Positions 13,346-26,000 of a stretch of DNA of 64,000 nt are shown here, in pieces. The stretch is taken from the NCBI GenBank assembly GCA_029224185.1, contig CM055196.1, forward strand, positions 9,652,509-9,716,508. The letters are read 5' to 3'. The position numbers and the translations under genes are program-made. Source of the DNA: Karalla daura (Eukaryota; Chordata; Actinopteri; Chaetodontiformes; Leiognathidae). Within the stretch, counting starts at the first letter, position 1. Each line of letters starts with the position of its first letter. Below the pieces are notes generated by a model that was not told the DNA's origin, did no database searches, and was given only the letters and a program-made list of their open reading frames with translations.

Positions 13346-16300
13346 AGCAGGCCCCTGCTACAGTGTTTGGTACAAAATGTGCAAGATAGCGGTTGGATTG
13401 ATGTTTATAAGACGTAATAACTATAATAGCATTGACAAAATCACACAATTAGTTTTGAATCAAAATGAATAATGGCACAATTCATTGCTAACAGCTCCTC
13501 CAAATCCACAAAAGACTGATTTCCTAAGGATATAGTAATTCAAGGCAGCGACGTCATGAGGCAATAGTTGTCAAGGACAAGAGGGATAATAATGCCTGTC
13601 AGCTCTGTCAGAGCTGAGATTGCCTGACTTGCAAGGCTGCCAAGATTTGTACCTGAGTCCAAGTTTATAAAACGTCGAACGATCCTGTGTGAAATAACAT
13701 AGGGTTCATTAACTCATACATATACAGTTGTGTCATACGCTTCAACGTTGTGCTGTATTCTATTCTAGGCTGTCCTATCTCACCTTTACTAAAGCATGTC
13801 CAATCTTGTTCAAATGGCAATGGTACTGCAGAGTCAGCCATAAAGCCCTAATGTTTGTCTCTAGTGAGCTCTTCCCTCTTCCCCTCTCTAAAGAGCGAGG
13901 CCAGAACCTGGACGCTGCCCAAATCGACCACTTTCCTGTCTTCATCGCCGCACGCCTGAGCTCCCTCCTACTCCGTCTACGCTTCTGTCGACCTGTCTAC
14001 TTAACTGATTGACTGTCATGACATTTTCTCACAGTTAGCTTTAATCATTTCACCATAACAGTGTACCATTATGGAACGAGGCAAGCTGGAGTATTTGCGT
14101 GGTACAACAGCCTACTATGGTGGCACAAAGTACAATTTACATAGAAATGACCAAATTACTGAGGACCGGCGCGGCCAGTGGGTGCTATAATTCAAAACGA
14201 CTCCTGTGTCACACACAGAGCTCCAGCACAGCCTCCAGCCAACACTAACATTCAGAGAACAAGTGGTCAGCGAGCAGGGAGGAATGTGCTGCTTCAGCAC
14301 ATTGTAGATATTTTGTCATCAAGCATCACATGTCCCCCTGCCCTTCTGTGTATCGATTCGCTTTGCACTTGAGGCATGCAGAGGACACAGCCCCTATGAC
14401 ACAGTGACACTGTACTGAAAAAGGAAAAACAAAAAAAATATCCCCCTCCTGACAACTGAATATCCTTTAACTGGACATGCCGGTTTAGGTTGTTGAGTCG
14501 GAGTAATGCTTTATGAAGGCTCATTTCGAATCCTGATAGGATGTGCCAGTTAAGGCTTTTAGTCTGCTAAGTCACTCCACATTTGCATACACCTTTTCAT
14601 AATTAGAAAGGTCATTCCTTCATTCTTGTCAGTGAGACATTTCCATATATCAGTGGGTATAATTTAGACCAATCAACTCTTTAGTGGCGATGGCAGTGAT
14701 TCATCATGTGTCCTTGCTACATTTGCACAAAAACATCTTAATCATGGCCTCAGGCTCCTCTAGGAGCAGATGGCCATGAGAAAGATGCGTTTACCAGCAA
14801 AATTATAGATTATCTCGCCATGAATTTGATCAGTTATTTTTCCAGCAAAGACAGAAAAAAGCAGTAGCTTCCATGAGCGTACTAATTTGCATTTACATAG
14901 AGATGAATCCTGATGCAAATGAGCGAGACGGCATGTACTTGAAACAAGTCCCTAGGCTGCACTGAGGCATCAACTGGGTTCACCCTGAGGAATATCAAAA
15001 TCCATCAAGCATGTCAATCAAATGCTGTGCGGCACTTCAGTTAAAAGAAGAAGAGGAAAAGCAAGGAAAAACATTTGAAGACAACAAGCTAATGTCATGC
15101 CTGGGTAATCCTCAATTTGGTAAACAAAACCGAATTTCAGGAAACTTGGGACATGCGCTATTATGGGTGGTGCTTGTGTTTAGTCTTAAAAGTCTTTCAG
15201 TCAAATGTGCTCACTTTAGTCAAAGCTTCAAAGTGCATACGCCATAAAAACAAGTCTTGGATTCTAAAATGTGTCCTGTTCTCTTACATAAAACGCTTGT
15301 GTTTTACAAGACATCAAATGAGGCTTGCAACGTTCAGGGAGAATATGCTCTGACATTTTAGAGACAGAGCTTGAGGGACGCAGCATAACAAATAGGATGG
15401 AATTAAGTGGTGAAATTAATCAGGATTTATTTTTATGTATGCTATGACTGGCATGACGCAAATCGTATTAAGGGAAAATAGAGGAAATACAAATTGAGGT
15501 TAAACAGTTCTTGTTTCAAAAATTATTATGGATTATATGCAGATCGCTACTGGATGTTTATTTGTTCTGGCTGTATTGTTGCTCCAAATCTAGTCATAAC
15601 ATAAAATGACAATGGGGAATCATAACATCATATGTTGATGTCATGCGGTATATTTCTGTCAACATAAACTATATCAAAGATCTGTCTCGCCGGTTGTCAT
15701 GGCCAACTGAAAAAATGAATACGTCCAATGAAAAGACATTTGTTTTACAAAAGGTATGACCTGAATGCAATCCTTTTCTTAGAATGTATGCATGGCTGTC
15801 CTTGGAGAGTGGACAACAGCTGGACAGATGTGTTTGTCTGCTCCCTCATGAATGATTTACTGTGACAGAACCCCACAAAAAGAAACCCCCAACCCAGTGA
15901 CGCCACTTTAACAGCTGATCACGTTGCCCACCATGGTTAAGGACAATCTATCGTTCTTAAAATGAGAAATTTGAAATATGACTTTCATCACTCTGATTGA
16001 CTCGGATTCATACGACTCTTGTGTGCTGTCGCAGCTATCTTAAAAAATAAATCCATATGGTCATTAAGAACACTGAGTGTCCCTTGTGATGTTTCCAGGT
16101 GCACACACTTGTTTCAAACTGCAGCACATGATTAAATGTGATGATAACCCAAAACTCACACCTGTGTTCTGGGAAAAAAAACAAAACAAAACAAACCAAG
16201 AAAAAAACAGTAATAATTTCTAACATTGATATAATAGGTACAGACAAGCATGTTTGATGGAAATCCATTTGGACGTATGCAGATATGAAAACAGAGAAGG

Positions 16301-19300
16301 TCATTCCACTTAATGCATTTCTTTCTGGTCTTGTTAGCTGAACTATGGCCAACTCTTTTCTCGCCTGTCTCGGTCAGTCATTACCTTCTTCTTTGTCTTG
16401 AGAAAGAATGCTCAAAGGCCACGGCCTTAAGCTTTCACCCCTGGATCAGACAAAGCCAGGCTTTGTGCCAGCTCTCCAGGCACAGCACAGCCTGGATGTC
16501 CAGCCCTTGCACCACCAAAGCCCCTGCCGTCCCCAGGCCCCCCAGTTTACTCCTCATGGCTCGTATCCACTCAGCTGTGACTAAGTGACTCTCCCCCCAG
16601 TATGCGGCGTGTTTCATAATGAAATCATTCAGTCATGGGCAGGAAGTCCCCTACACTGTGTGGCCATGAAAGAATGCCACTTATGTCCGTCCCCTCACAC
16701 ATGGCAGCCCCGCAGGGAAAAGCAACTTAAGTCAGTCACCTGGTGTCTGGCAAAGAACACCCAAACTTACTTTCTTTATGTCCAGAATCTCATGGTTTTA
16801 TACTTAAATGTATAGAGAATATTTTGGTGCAGCTATCCAATCTTTTGTCTTTTCTCTTACGCGGTGTTGTTAGTTTTCTTCTCTGACTTTAAGCAGTAAT
16901 GGTGACTGTGATATTCTGGTTAGACTTAATGATTGTAATGCCGTAGAGATAGTTCAGTGAAATATGAGCATTTCTTTCTAGACAATGTTTTGACAAAAAT
17001 ACGGGTACCATTCCCGCTGATCGATACACATTTTGCAGCCTGCATCTTAGCATAATCTCTATCTGTCCGAACATGACAAAAGCATATATTTTTTTAAACA
17101 TGTGCACTAATAAACAACGTGTAAAAACAACAAGCAGCTTTACAGGAGGTACTGTGCCAGAGTGTTTCTTGGCCGCAAGACTTCAGGAAGTCACTGCTCT
17201 AAGCCAAGAGCGGGTCCTGCTTATAAGCATATAAAACTGCACCGTGTCATTTTTATGCATCACTTTTTGCATGGATTAAACAAACAAGACCGGATGCGAT
17301 AACTGGGGAGTTTCAGAGATGCTGTAGTGGGACAGGCATTTTTTCACGCCTGCCTTTGGCAGGCTGTAGCCTTGTGTTGTTCCTATATGAATTATTATGC
17401 TTTTATAAAGTCTTAATTAACAAACAGCTTAATTCTAACATGCCCTTCCAATATATCCTTATCTTACTTTTATTCCTAAGAATAACAAAGTCAGGTCCAA
17501 CCCAACGGTTTATGTACACAGCTGGGACTCCTTTCACTCCCCTGCCTGAGAAGTTTCTGTGTGAGCTTGTGTGTCCATGGAGATGATCCTCCCTCAGCTC
17601 CACTGGAATGTTTGCAATGTGCACAGTGAAGAAGATCAGCTCCAGTACCTGGGGTCTTTGCTCGGGCCTGCTGTGGGCCTCCAGCTGTATGACTGTCTGA
17701 GCCTGTTATTCAGTTTGCCCGCACAGAAAACAAGTACATCTGGAAGGAACCACAATGCTGGCATGTGAGAGGGCAGAACTAACAGCCACATACCGCATAA
17801 TAACCTACTGCGATGGTGCCACGAGGGAGGACAGGTTGCACTCATTAGACCATGTCACAAAGTTATGTGCATGAAGATTTTGTTGCCTTTGGGTGAGGAA
17901 GTGGAGGGGGGGGGGGGTGATTGATCTGAAATAAGCCAGGCAGAAAGAGAGAGGGAGGAACATATGTGAACAGTTAAAAGGGTGATTCAACAACCTCTTT
18001 GATATCCACCATTAGTGTGATTACAGCTGGCAGGGTCCCTTGTTAAAAAATGGCTTTCTCAAACGAAGGAATGCACTGAAGGGAAAAAAAAATCTAATTA
18101 ACAAAATGAAACTTTCATTTTCCATTTAGCTAACAAATGAAGTTGACAGTGGTCTTAACTGTGAAGACAGATGCGCGACAGGATGGGGCAAGATGCGGGT
18201 GAAATACAGAGGGAAGGAAATTGTGCGTGACAGGAAAGGAGGAAGGGTTGTGAGCCTGGTTTTCGACCTGCAGACCTTAGTTTAGTGTTGTGTTTAATCC
18301 TTGGTGTCTGCAGCCTGTCGTAAATCTCTTTGCCGTGTTTGGCATTAACAGACATGCTTAGAGCAAGATGCCCAGCTGCAACCCCCACACTCTAACCCCA
18401 TGTGCAGCACATTAACATGACCTGCTTTCGCTTATACAACAGTCAGTGCACATATTGATCCCCGAGCTCATATTTGAGCTTGTCTGGAAAAATACCTTAA
18501 GTTACACCTGCTCTGACGCTGTGCTGAGACCTCTCAGGGAGAGGCATAAATCTCAGATATTACCACGCACACTGTAAGCTATGCGAGCACAAATCAGGAC
18601 ACTGTTTGAACAAGATGCACTCACCCCGCCCTACAGAGATTTACAAACTGTGGTGATAGACCCTGCTGTTGGCCATATAGGCAGAACTGTATATACGTAA
18701 AAAAAAGAGCTGTAAAAGAAACCAGATGCCGTGAGGATTAGTGAGAGGCTGGAAAGAGTTAGGTCCTCAAAAGTTTGATCACTGACTTTCTCTCTGATGT
18801 GCATGTGAGTCTCGAACCTTAAATCAGACACAGTGCTGCGCCCGCAGTGAAACTAATCAGGAGAAGATGCTTCTAAAAGGGTCAAATCAAAGACTGATGT
18901 GCAGTACAGTAAAGGGCAGAAAAGTACAGCTGCCTTCCGGGCATAGTAAATACAGTGTCTGCCTTTTTCTGATGAATACCTTTCTCAGGTATAAATTCAG
19001 GATTTGAAAAATCATAAACAAGGATTTCAGAGAGCAAAGCACTCTCTAATTGTGGGCTTTGTCTCTAAGCAGCACATGTTCCCACGATAGGAGTTTTCTT
19101 ACTTTTCAACTGAGCAGCTTGAACCAATAAGCCATCCAAACCTTCATCCCATAAATGAGGAATATTCTGTCATCTGTCTACAGGAAAAAGGGAGAAGTTT
19201 TAATATAGTTGGGGAACAGTAAAGCTCCTTTTCAAGGCATGTCAAATGATGTCAGTTGTCTCCTTTAGTTCATCATTCTGGGTGAGATTATAAAGGGGAT

Positions 19301-20127
19301 TAGAGATTCCTGTTGTAGCGTGCCTGTGGCTGACAGAACGGCTTCTGGGGAGCACTGTGCCAGTACAAGATATTTCTACAGCACAATGAAAGCGCTGTAA
19401 TGGGCAAGCATGGCGGCTTGAAAAGTCCCGACGCACCACAAAGGCTAGGTAAATATTTGATGCGCTCTAATAAGGCAGTTAGGTACAAACAGCATACAGG
19501 ACACAAAGTCTGACAACAGTTAAATTAAGTTACTGTGTGTTTATCAAAAAAAGGACAAGAGGTTTTTGGAATGTTACAATGCACATTAAATTAGTGGAGC
19601 GTCAAAGTCCTGAAACTGGGCAACAGACGATATTTACAACGTACTTACAACATGTACAATAGATATGATATAAATGTGACCTTAAGGCTGAATAAACACA
19701 ATAACAAGATTGTAGGTGCCGTAGTGACATTAAATTGTGAAAACCATTTTTCTACTTTTTTTTAAAAAAAGAGCCAGTCAACAGAAGCATGGTATCCAAG
19801 AGTCGGCTAATGTTAAGGCTTGGGCAAAGACACAAGGCAATAATCCAAACACATATGAAAGGCTGCAGTATGATACCCTAGTCACAACAAAAGCCTAGTC
19901 TTTACTATTATACCTATACCCGGGTGAACATCAGTGGGGCGAAGTAAGGAGGACCTGGCCTTTGTCTTTCCTCTCTGTGGTGAGGCATACAGTGAAAATC
20001 CTATCAGTTTAGAAAGGTGTCAGATTATTTATAAAGTAGGCAACACATTCTATTCACAAGAGGTAGTTCAGCTGTATATCTAATACAGTTTGTTTCGTTC
20101 AACATCAATTTGCCACTGGCCAATCCA
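13346..20127. other. Intergenic DNA 3' of fjx1, including its unmapped 3' UTR
   Basis: No gene recognised. The fjx1 3' UTR must occupy part of the right end, but I find no AATAAA on the minus strand within about 1 kb of the stop; variant signals (TATAAA at 20028-20033, ATTAAA at 19199-19204) are possible. Three octamer-like motifs cluster at 14581-14920. Confidence 0.6.
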
Positions 20128-21333
20128 TCACCGGCTGTACTTTTCTTTGCAATGCAAAATGTGTTTGTACAGTTTGTCTATCCTGTCCTGGAGGACACCG
20201 GCGTGCTCGTCCGAGAGAAACCCCAGTTGAGGAGACAAAGGCTCGCTGTCTCTGTAGAGCTCCAGCAGCCTTCTCCTGGCGTCTCTGCGCCTGTGCAGCT
20301 CCTCAATACGCTGCACGGTCCTTCTCCTGAACACACACACCGATCCCAGCACCGTGCTGTGGTACTTCTCCCACATGCCCAGCACCCGAAAGCCGTGCAC
20401 CAGTCCGGCCTCGTTATCTATGAACACAAGGTCACCTCCAGGCCTCCTCAGGAGGTTGTTGGTGTCCCTCTCCATGATGCGCGGATCCCACTGCAGGCTG
20501 AACAGATTGCTGACCAGTCGGTCGAAGTTGGCCGTCAGGTAGTCGAAGACGATCAGGTCGCTCCACTGCATCAGCTCCAGCAGCTGGGCCGTGGTCTGGT
20601 TGTGGAGCTGCCGCAGATCCGGGTTCAGACCCGTGTTCTCCTGGCGCAGGGGAGAAGGTGTGACCACCCCGGTCAGGTTGGAGATCCACTGGGTGAGAGA
20701 CACCACGGCCTGGTCAGTCCACTGTAAAGCGTCGATCTGCCTCCTCACGCGCTCCCACTGCTCGCTGTCTCCTCGCAGCTGGGACAGCACCAGCGGAGGC
20801 AGGTTGGTGATGCCCAGCAGAGTGGCCAGGTAGTAGGTCAAAGTTTCCCCCTGCACCTGATCCGCGTTGATCCCGTAGCGCACACACGCTTTAGTCCCGT
20901 CCTCAAACGTGGCCAGCTGGTTGGAGATCCTGCCACATCCCGGCTCCAGCCTCACCACCCTGCAGCCCCGGGCTCTGTCTCTCCATCTGCGGGCGTACTC
21001 TTCAGTGAAGCCCGCCGGCTGGAGCACATCCTCCAGCCACTCGCTCCAGAACACGCCGTCCTCTACCGGGGGCCCCAGCTTTCTGCTGTTGTTATATCCA
21101 TTCACATCTCTGCTGGCGTTGTTTGTGTTGCCCGGGACGGCCAGCAAAACCCGGAAAGTTTTCGCCGCGGGGTCCGCGGGTAGAGCCCGGTGGAGGGGCG
21201 CTACGCCCGGGGAGGAGAGGCTGCGCTGGTGCCGCTGCAGCAGGCGGCTCTCCAGAGCGCTCCACACGTAGAAGACGCCTGCCAGGGCGCACAGGAACAC
21301 CACCGCCAGCAGGTTGGCCGAGGCAGCCTTCAT
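20128..21333 (-). CDS. fjx1: Four-jointed box kinase 1 (single-exon Golgi kinase-family protein)
   Basis: Intronless 401-residue frame, start codon at 21331-21333, stop at 20128-20130. Residues 8-27 form a hydrophobic signal anchor after a short N-terminus, as in a type II Golgi membrane protein that can be shed. The luminal part carries the family hallmarks: DGTKACVRYGIN (145-156), QGETLTYYLATLLG (161-174), the near-invariant stretch around DYLTANFDR (264-272) and the DNEAG motif (306-310), whose Asp-Asn-Glu is essential in Drosophila Four-jointed. The C-terminus HILHCKEKY matches vertebrate FJX1. Sequons are seen at N72, N81, N219 and N245. Human FJX1 is 437 residues, so this one is slightly short, mainly in the N-terminal spacer. 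Drosophila Fj phosphorylates cadherin repeats of Fat and Dachsous in the Golgi; how much of that activity vertebrate FJX1 keeps is less clear. Start choice: this Met directly precedes the membrane anchor; an upstream in-frame Met exists at 21468. Codon use is far more GC- and CpG-rich than the flanks. Confidence 0.95.
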   Translation of the reverse strand: MKAASANLLAVVFLCALAGVFYVWSALESRLLQRHQRSLSSPGVAPLHRALPADPAAKTFRVLLAVPGNTNNASRDVNGYNNSRKLGPPVEDGVFWSEWLEDVLQPAGFTEEYARRWRDRARGCRVVRLEPGCGRISNQLATFEDGTKACVRYGINADQVQGETLTYYLATLLGITNLPPLVLSQLRGDSEQWERVRRQIDALQWTDQAVVSLTQWISNLTGVVTPSPLRQENTGLNPDLRQLHNQTTAQLLELMQWSDLIVFDYLTANFDRLVSNLFSLQWDPRIMERDTNNLLRRPGGDLVFIDNEAGLVHGFRVLGMWEKYHSTVLGSVCVFRRRTVQRIEELHRRRDARRRLLELYRDSEPLSPQLGFLSDEHAGVLQDRIDKLYKHILHCKEKYSR

Positions 21334-21730
21334 GGTGATAGCACTGGGTTTAAAGCAGAGGCAGAAGCCGTGCAGCCCGGGTCCCGTCCGCCCTGCTCCT
21401 CCTGCTCCTCCGGGATGAAGCTCATCTCCCGTCCCGTCCACCTGCGCTGCTCTGCCGGGAGCACACACTGCCTCTGTCCACGGATCTCATTATTATCCTC
21501 CTCTCTCTTCTCTCTCGCTTTCTCTGAGTGTGTGAGATGTGTGTGTGTGTGCGTGTGTATCCTGTCCGCTCCGGGCTCTGGCTGAGTTGTGAACTGAGGT
21601 GTGTGTGCGCTCACAGAGACACTCGGCGGCGAGACACGTCACTCCAGTCCCGAGATGGTGGGCGGGTCGTGGGGAGGAGGGTTCACAGAGGAGCGCTGCA
21701 AGTGCACTGCACCGCACTCTGTGTGTGTGT
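21334..21730 (-). promoter_or_regulatory. CpG-rich 5' region and probable promoter of fjx1
   Basis: Sequence immediately 5' of the fjx1 start (minus strand) stays GC- and CpG-rich to about 21470, then passes into pyrimidine-rich and GT-rich DNA (21525-21560, 21598-21608, 21719-21736). The CpG richness of the coding exon continues into this part, as expected of a CpG-island promoter over a single-exon gene. I see no convincing TATA box and cannot place the transcription start. The frame stays open upstream of the chosen start for 45 codons, to a Met at 21466-21468. Confidence 0.5.
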
Positions 21731-21834
21731 GTGTGTTCATGTGAGAGGAATACTTGTCGACAAAAAAGCCATTATGATAATTGACTTCTGAAATAATGTC
21801 ATCGTTTTCAACACCCTCATGCTTCAGGCAACGG

Positions 21835-22129
<295 letters not shown>

Positions 22130-22887
22130 CCAGTAGGTCCAACATTCTATTCAGTATACAGTCTAATTTATCAGTACTAAGAGGTTAGAAATAATGACGT
22201 TCTGTCAGTGCATTTCCTCTCACTGTTTTGGCTCTGCAGCCCAGCACACTGACATTTAAAATCAAAGCATAGCCGATGCAAATACTGACTATCAACTGAA
22301 GGTTTGTTTGAGGGTTTTTCCATATTGAATCCGCAATGAGAGAATCTGTGCCCCTTTACACTCGCACTTTTAGGACAATGATCCAACGAGGCAACTAATG
22401 AAGGAATGTTGCTAACCAGCCAAGTTAGTCACCTGATGTCGTCTTGCTGATCACATGGTTTACTGCTGATATGCAGAATGAAGGCAAAAAGCCCCTTAAG
22501 TACGAGAAAAATGAAGATAGCTGGGGCACAGGAATGGAAAATGACACCTGAGATTTGTATACCCCAGCCTGTCACTCTGTCACTGATCAGAAACAAACAC
22601 AAGCAATTATTGGATGACATTTGTTTTTATTTTAACGGCACTTACATCTAATAATTTCTTTTGACAGCAACAAAACTATAGTTCATCTTGAGATTTAAAT
22701 ACAACTGTACATGACAACTTTCTTCCTCCCACATCCCACTTTAGGTATTTGAAAATGATCAAAATAGTCAAATTAAGTGCCTCTCATATACAAAATAACA
22801 ACTATTTAAGCTTGACAAAGCTTTCATCTTGAAACAATATCATTAAAACCAACATATTTCTTCCTACTTTTCTCGCATAGCAGCACA

Positions 22888-23030
22888 TCTCTAGTCTGCC
22901 ATCCATACATCCATTACATCCGCCTACTTCATACCTTTAAAGGTGGTTAACGTGGATCTGCTGGAGCATATCCCAGCAAACGTATGGTGAAGGGACCGTA
23001 TACTCCCTGGCCAGGTCCCCAGTCTTCAGA
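22888..23030 (-). repeat. Dispersed repeat, copy 3 (reverse orientation, eroded)
   Basis: Begins CCATCCATACATCCATTACATCCGCC and includes GCTGGAGCATATCCCAGC and CCTGGCCAGGTCCCCAGTC, the reverse complement of the 3' half of the family (copies at 9340, 13165, 34160, 60235). Confidence 0.65.
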
Positions 23031-26000
23031 TCTACTCACTGCAAGAAACCAATGGAAAATAATCAGACCCAGTCCACTTACCAACTTACCCTGTGCAGTG
23101 TTTGACCATATCTCACGTTTGCCAGTACCGTAAAAGTCACACATTAAAGACCTATTTGATGCAAACACGCTTTCAAATATTTATTTCAACATTAAAAGTT
23201 TGTGGTCCTGCTTTCAGGTCTTAAATGGCAATGTTATTGCTCTTCCTGCTGCTAAATGTTTAGACATTTTCCTCAGAACACCCGGGGCACAATAAAGTAA
23301 ACTGCTTGCTTCATCTTTGTCCACTGCTTTTGTTAAACCAAACGTAGCATGCATGCACACAAACTCTTTTATACACATCTCCCTCATTAAATCGTTCCTC
23401 ATTAGAATTCCTTTGCACTCTTTGCCATTCGACTCATGTTTTCACACTCGGTATCTTGAACCTCAGTTTCCTAATCAAATTAATTGGGTCATTTTTATAG
23501 CAACATGCTGGCATGGTAAATTGCCTGAGTCGAGAAGACAGCTGTAGACAAGAATACTCAATTACACCCTGTAAACTAGAGGTCCACTAATGTATGCCTG
23601 AAACGCCGGGAGCCTCGAACGTGTTATCTTCATGCTGATATTTGTGCTATTTTATTGCTGGGGAAGAGACTGACTGAAACGACACAAAAGGCATCCATCC
23701 CAGTATATCTTGTACATCTGAGTACATGCACGAATAGGCAGGAGATGACTTTGTCGACAAGCAGACTGAAATTATGTGATCTTATTTCTCATGTAGCCTT
23801 CACTTCTGCTTTGCCAAGTTTGACGTTTTGGTATTTTTTTTTTGCCATCAGCAGAATAATTTGTTCAATTCCCAGCCAAGTGTCTGATTCTGCAATGCAG
23901 ATTGACGTCGATGGCAGTGCAGAGGGAATGAAAACTCCCTGTGTTGTGAGAGAGTAGAGAAGCGTTTACAAGTCGCAGGAGCTCAAGAAATGTTTGTGCA
24001 TGTTTTTCTAATGTGGTCGACAAAAGAGTGAGACCTTGTGGGGCTGTTTTTTTTTACCATCTGTCATTGACAACTCAAAGTTCAAAATTAGCCTTTGTAA
24101 AATGTACAGAACAATATGTCCCCCAAATGCAGAACATTAGAGACACAGATTAGACAGACTAAATGCAAGTTTGGACAAGTGACAGAAAGTTACTTTCATG
24201 TTTTGATTTTGTGTATTTTGTACATTTATGGAATTCAATCTCTCTACTTGATCTCTTGTGCTGATATAAAAACGCTGTTTCACCTTAGCTGCTCCCCCTT
24301 AGCTGCTCCCCCTTAGCTGCTTCCCTTCACTTACTCTTTAAAGCTGAGATCTAGCAGTACTTCCTAGGTCTAGACAGAGGAAATGAAGAAGGCTTAAGTG
24401 CATTGCTGGAATTCTGTCTGATGTGAGTTACTTTTTAGGAGTGTATAGAGTGTCCACATGGACTGCCTCAGGCTGCAGCAGCATGGCTCGTGGGGTCCCT
24501 TTCCCCCAGCACAAGTGCGGGCATGTTCTCATATCAAACCTATCTGTTTCTTGCCATGTGTTATCTGCAGGTCAGCCAACCTCGGAGAACCCCCAGCCGC
24601 CCACACCTCCTGCCGCATTCCTCCCTCTGCTTTCCTCGTAAATCCTGCAGCAGTCCCAGGAGGGCCGTAACACAGGGAAAAGCCTTTCTCCACCAGTCAT
24701 GGCTGTCCGCGGTCAAGCGCTGCAATGACACAAGAGAGCCCAGACCGTCAGTCATTCTGTCTGCAGCAACACAGTACACCCATCACCGACCGTCTGACCG
24801 CACCACAGCTGTGACACAATCTCGGGTTCTCTGCGTGGTGCCTGTCTGCCCGTGCAGATGGACAGACGGAGTCGGAGGAGGCAGAACAGGGCCGGGGACA
24901 GAGCGGGAGAGAGTGCAGTGGGCTTCTGCCTCTACCCTCACAGTCTAAGGTTAGTTCATGCTGAGCAATAACTCATAGGTCCCCCGACGCTTTGCAGCAC
25001 TCTGTTTCCTGGACTGAATAATGAATGTGCCGGGCTTCCATTAGCGTTGAAAGCTCCGATTATTTCACAGGGCCTGACAATTTCTCATGCTTGGGGAATG
25101 AGGGACATGGTGCTGGTGGTGGGGTGGTACATGGGGATGAATTCATCGTTTCCTGGGTTGTGTATGATGAAGACATCTGTGTGTTCTTCTGAACATTCGT
25201 CTGTGTGAATGCATTTGTTCTTAAAAACCGGCAGAGTGGAGCAGATACTAGAAGGGAGGCATGCTGATTTGGTTTTGTATTCTGCTGGTGAGTACGTACA
25301 CACACTGAACTGTCAAAACCTGCATCGAATCCAGGAACTGAGAGATTGCCATCTGTTCAAGAAACCCAGTGTGTGCTTCTCCCGACTCAGAATTTGGCTG
25401 CAGCAAACTTGCAATTGTGGATGTAGCGTTACAATAAATACTCCAGAGACAGATAAGACATTGCTTTCAACTCCTGCTGACAGAGACACGATCTTGTCAG
25501 CGCTTATCTCAGGCTCTATCTAAAGTAACATTTTGAAATAGTGCACAAATTGCACAAAATAGACCCGATAGTCAGCATACTGCTTTCTTGAACTCTTTTT
25601 GCATGCGGATGTTGCTGGGTTTGAATGTTATAGGTTACGCTGTTCAGTCCTCAGCCACAGTGTTTCAAGGATGATGCAGTTTTTGAAAGCACCAGCAGCC
25701 TCCCTCCTGGCTTTATCTAGGAAAATACCAGGGGTCTCAAAACCAGCAAGCACAAACAAGCAGCCTATGCAGAATCAAACCAAAGCTGTTGCTACATTGA
25801 GAGAGGCTCTGCGCTTATGGGACCTGAGCATGGCACATAGCCACTAAACTGCTCCCTTTTTTCCACCATTCACTGCAGTTCCATTACCCTGCCTTTGCCA
25901 ATTTCCTGATATGCAGACTAAATGTTTTTTAAGAATGACTGCTAGGTCGCTATTTGCAAATGAACAGGTTATTGTTAATGAATGCTGAGTTGTTCTCTCA

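Noticed and set aside
20110..20727. 205-codon open frame on the plus strand
   Set aside because: It is the antisense of fjx1, kept open by the high GC content; no domain of its own.
24490..24948. 152-codon frame in the intergenic region
   Set aside because: No recognisable domain, composition like the surrounding non-coding DNA, and overlapping frames of similar quality.
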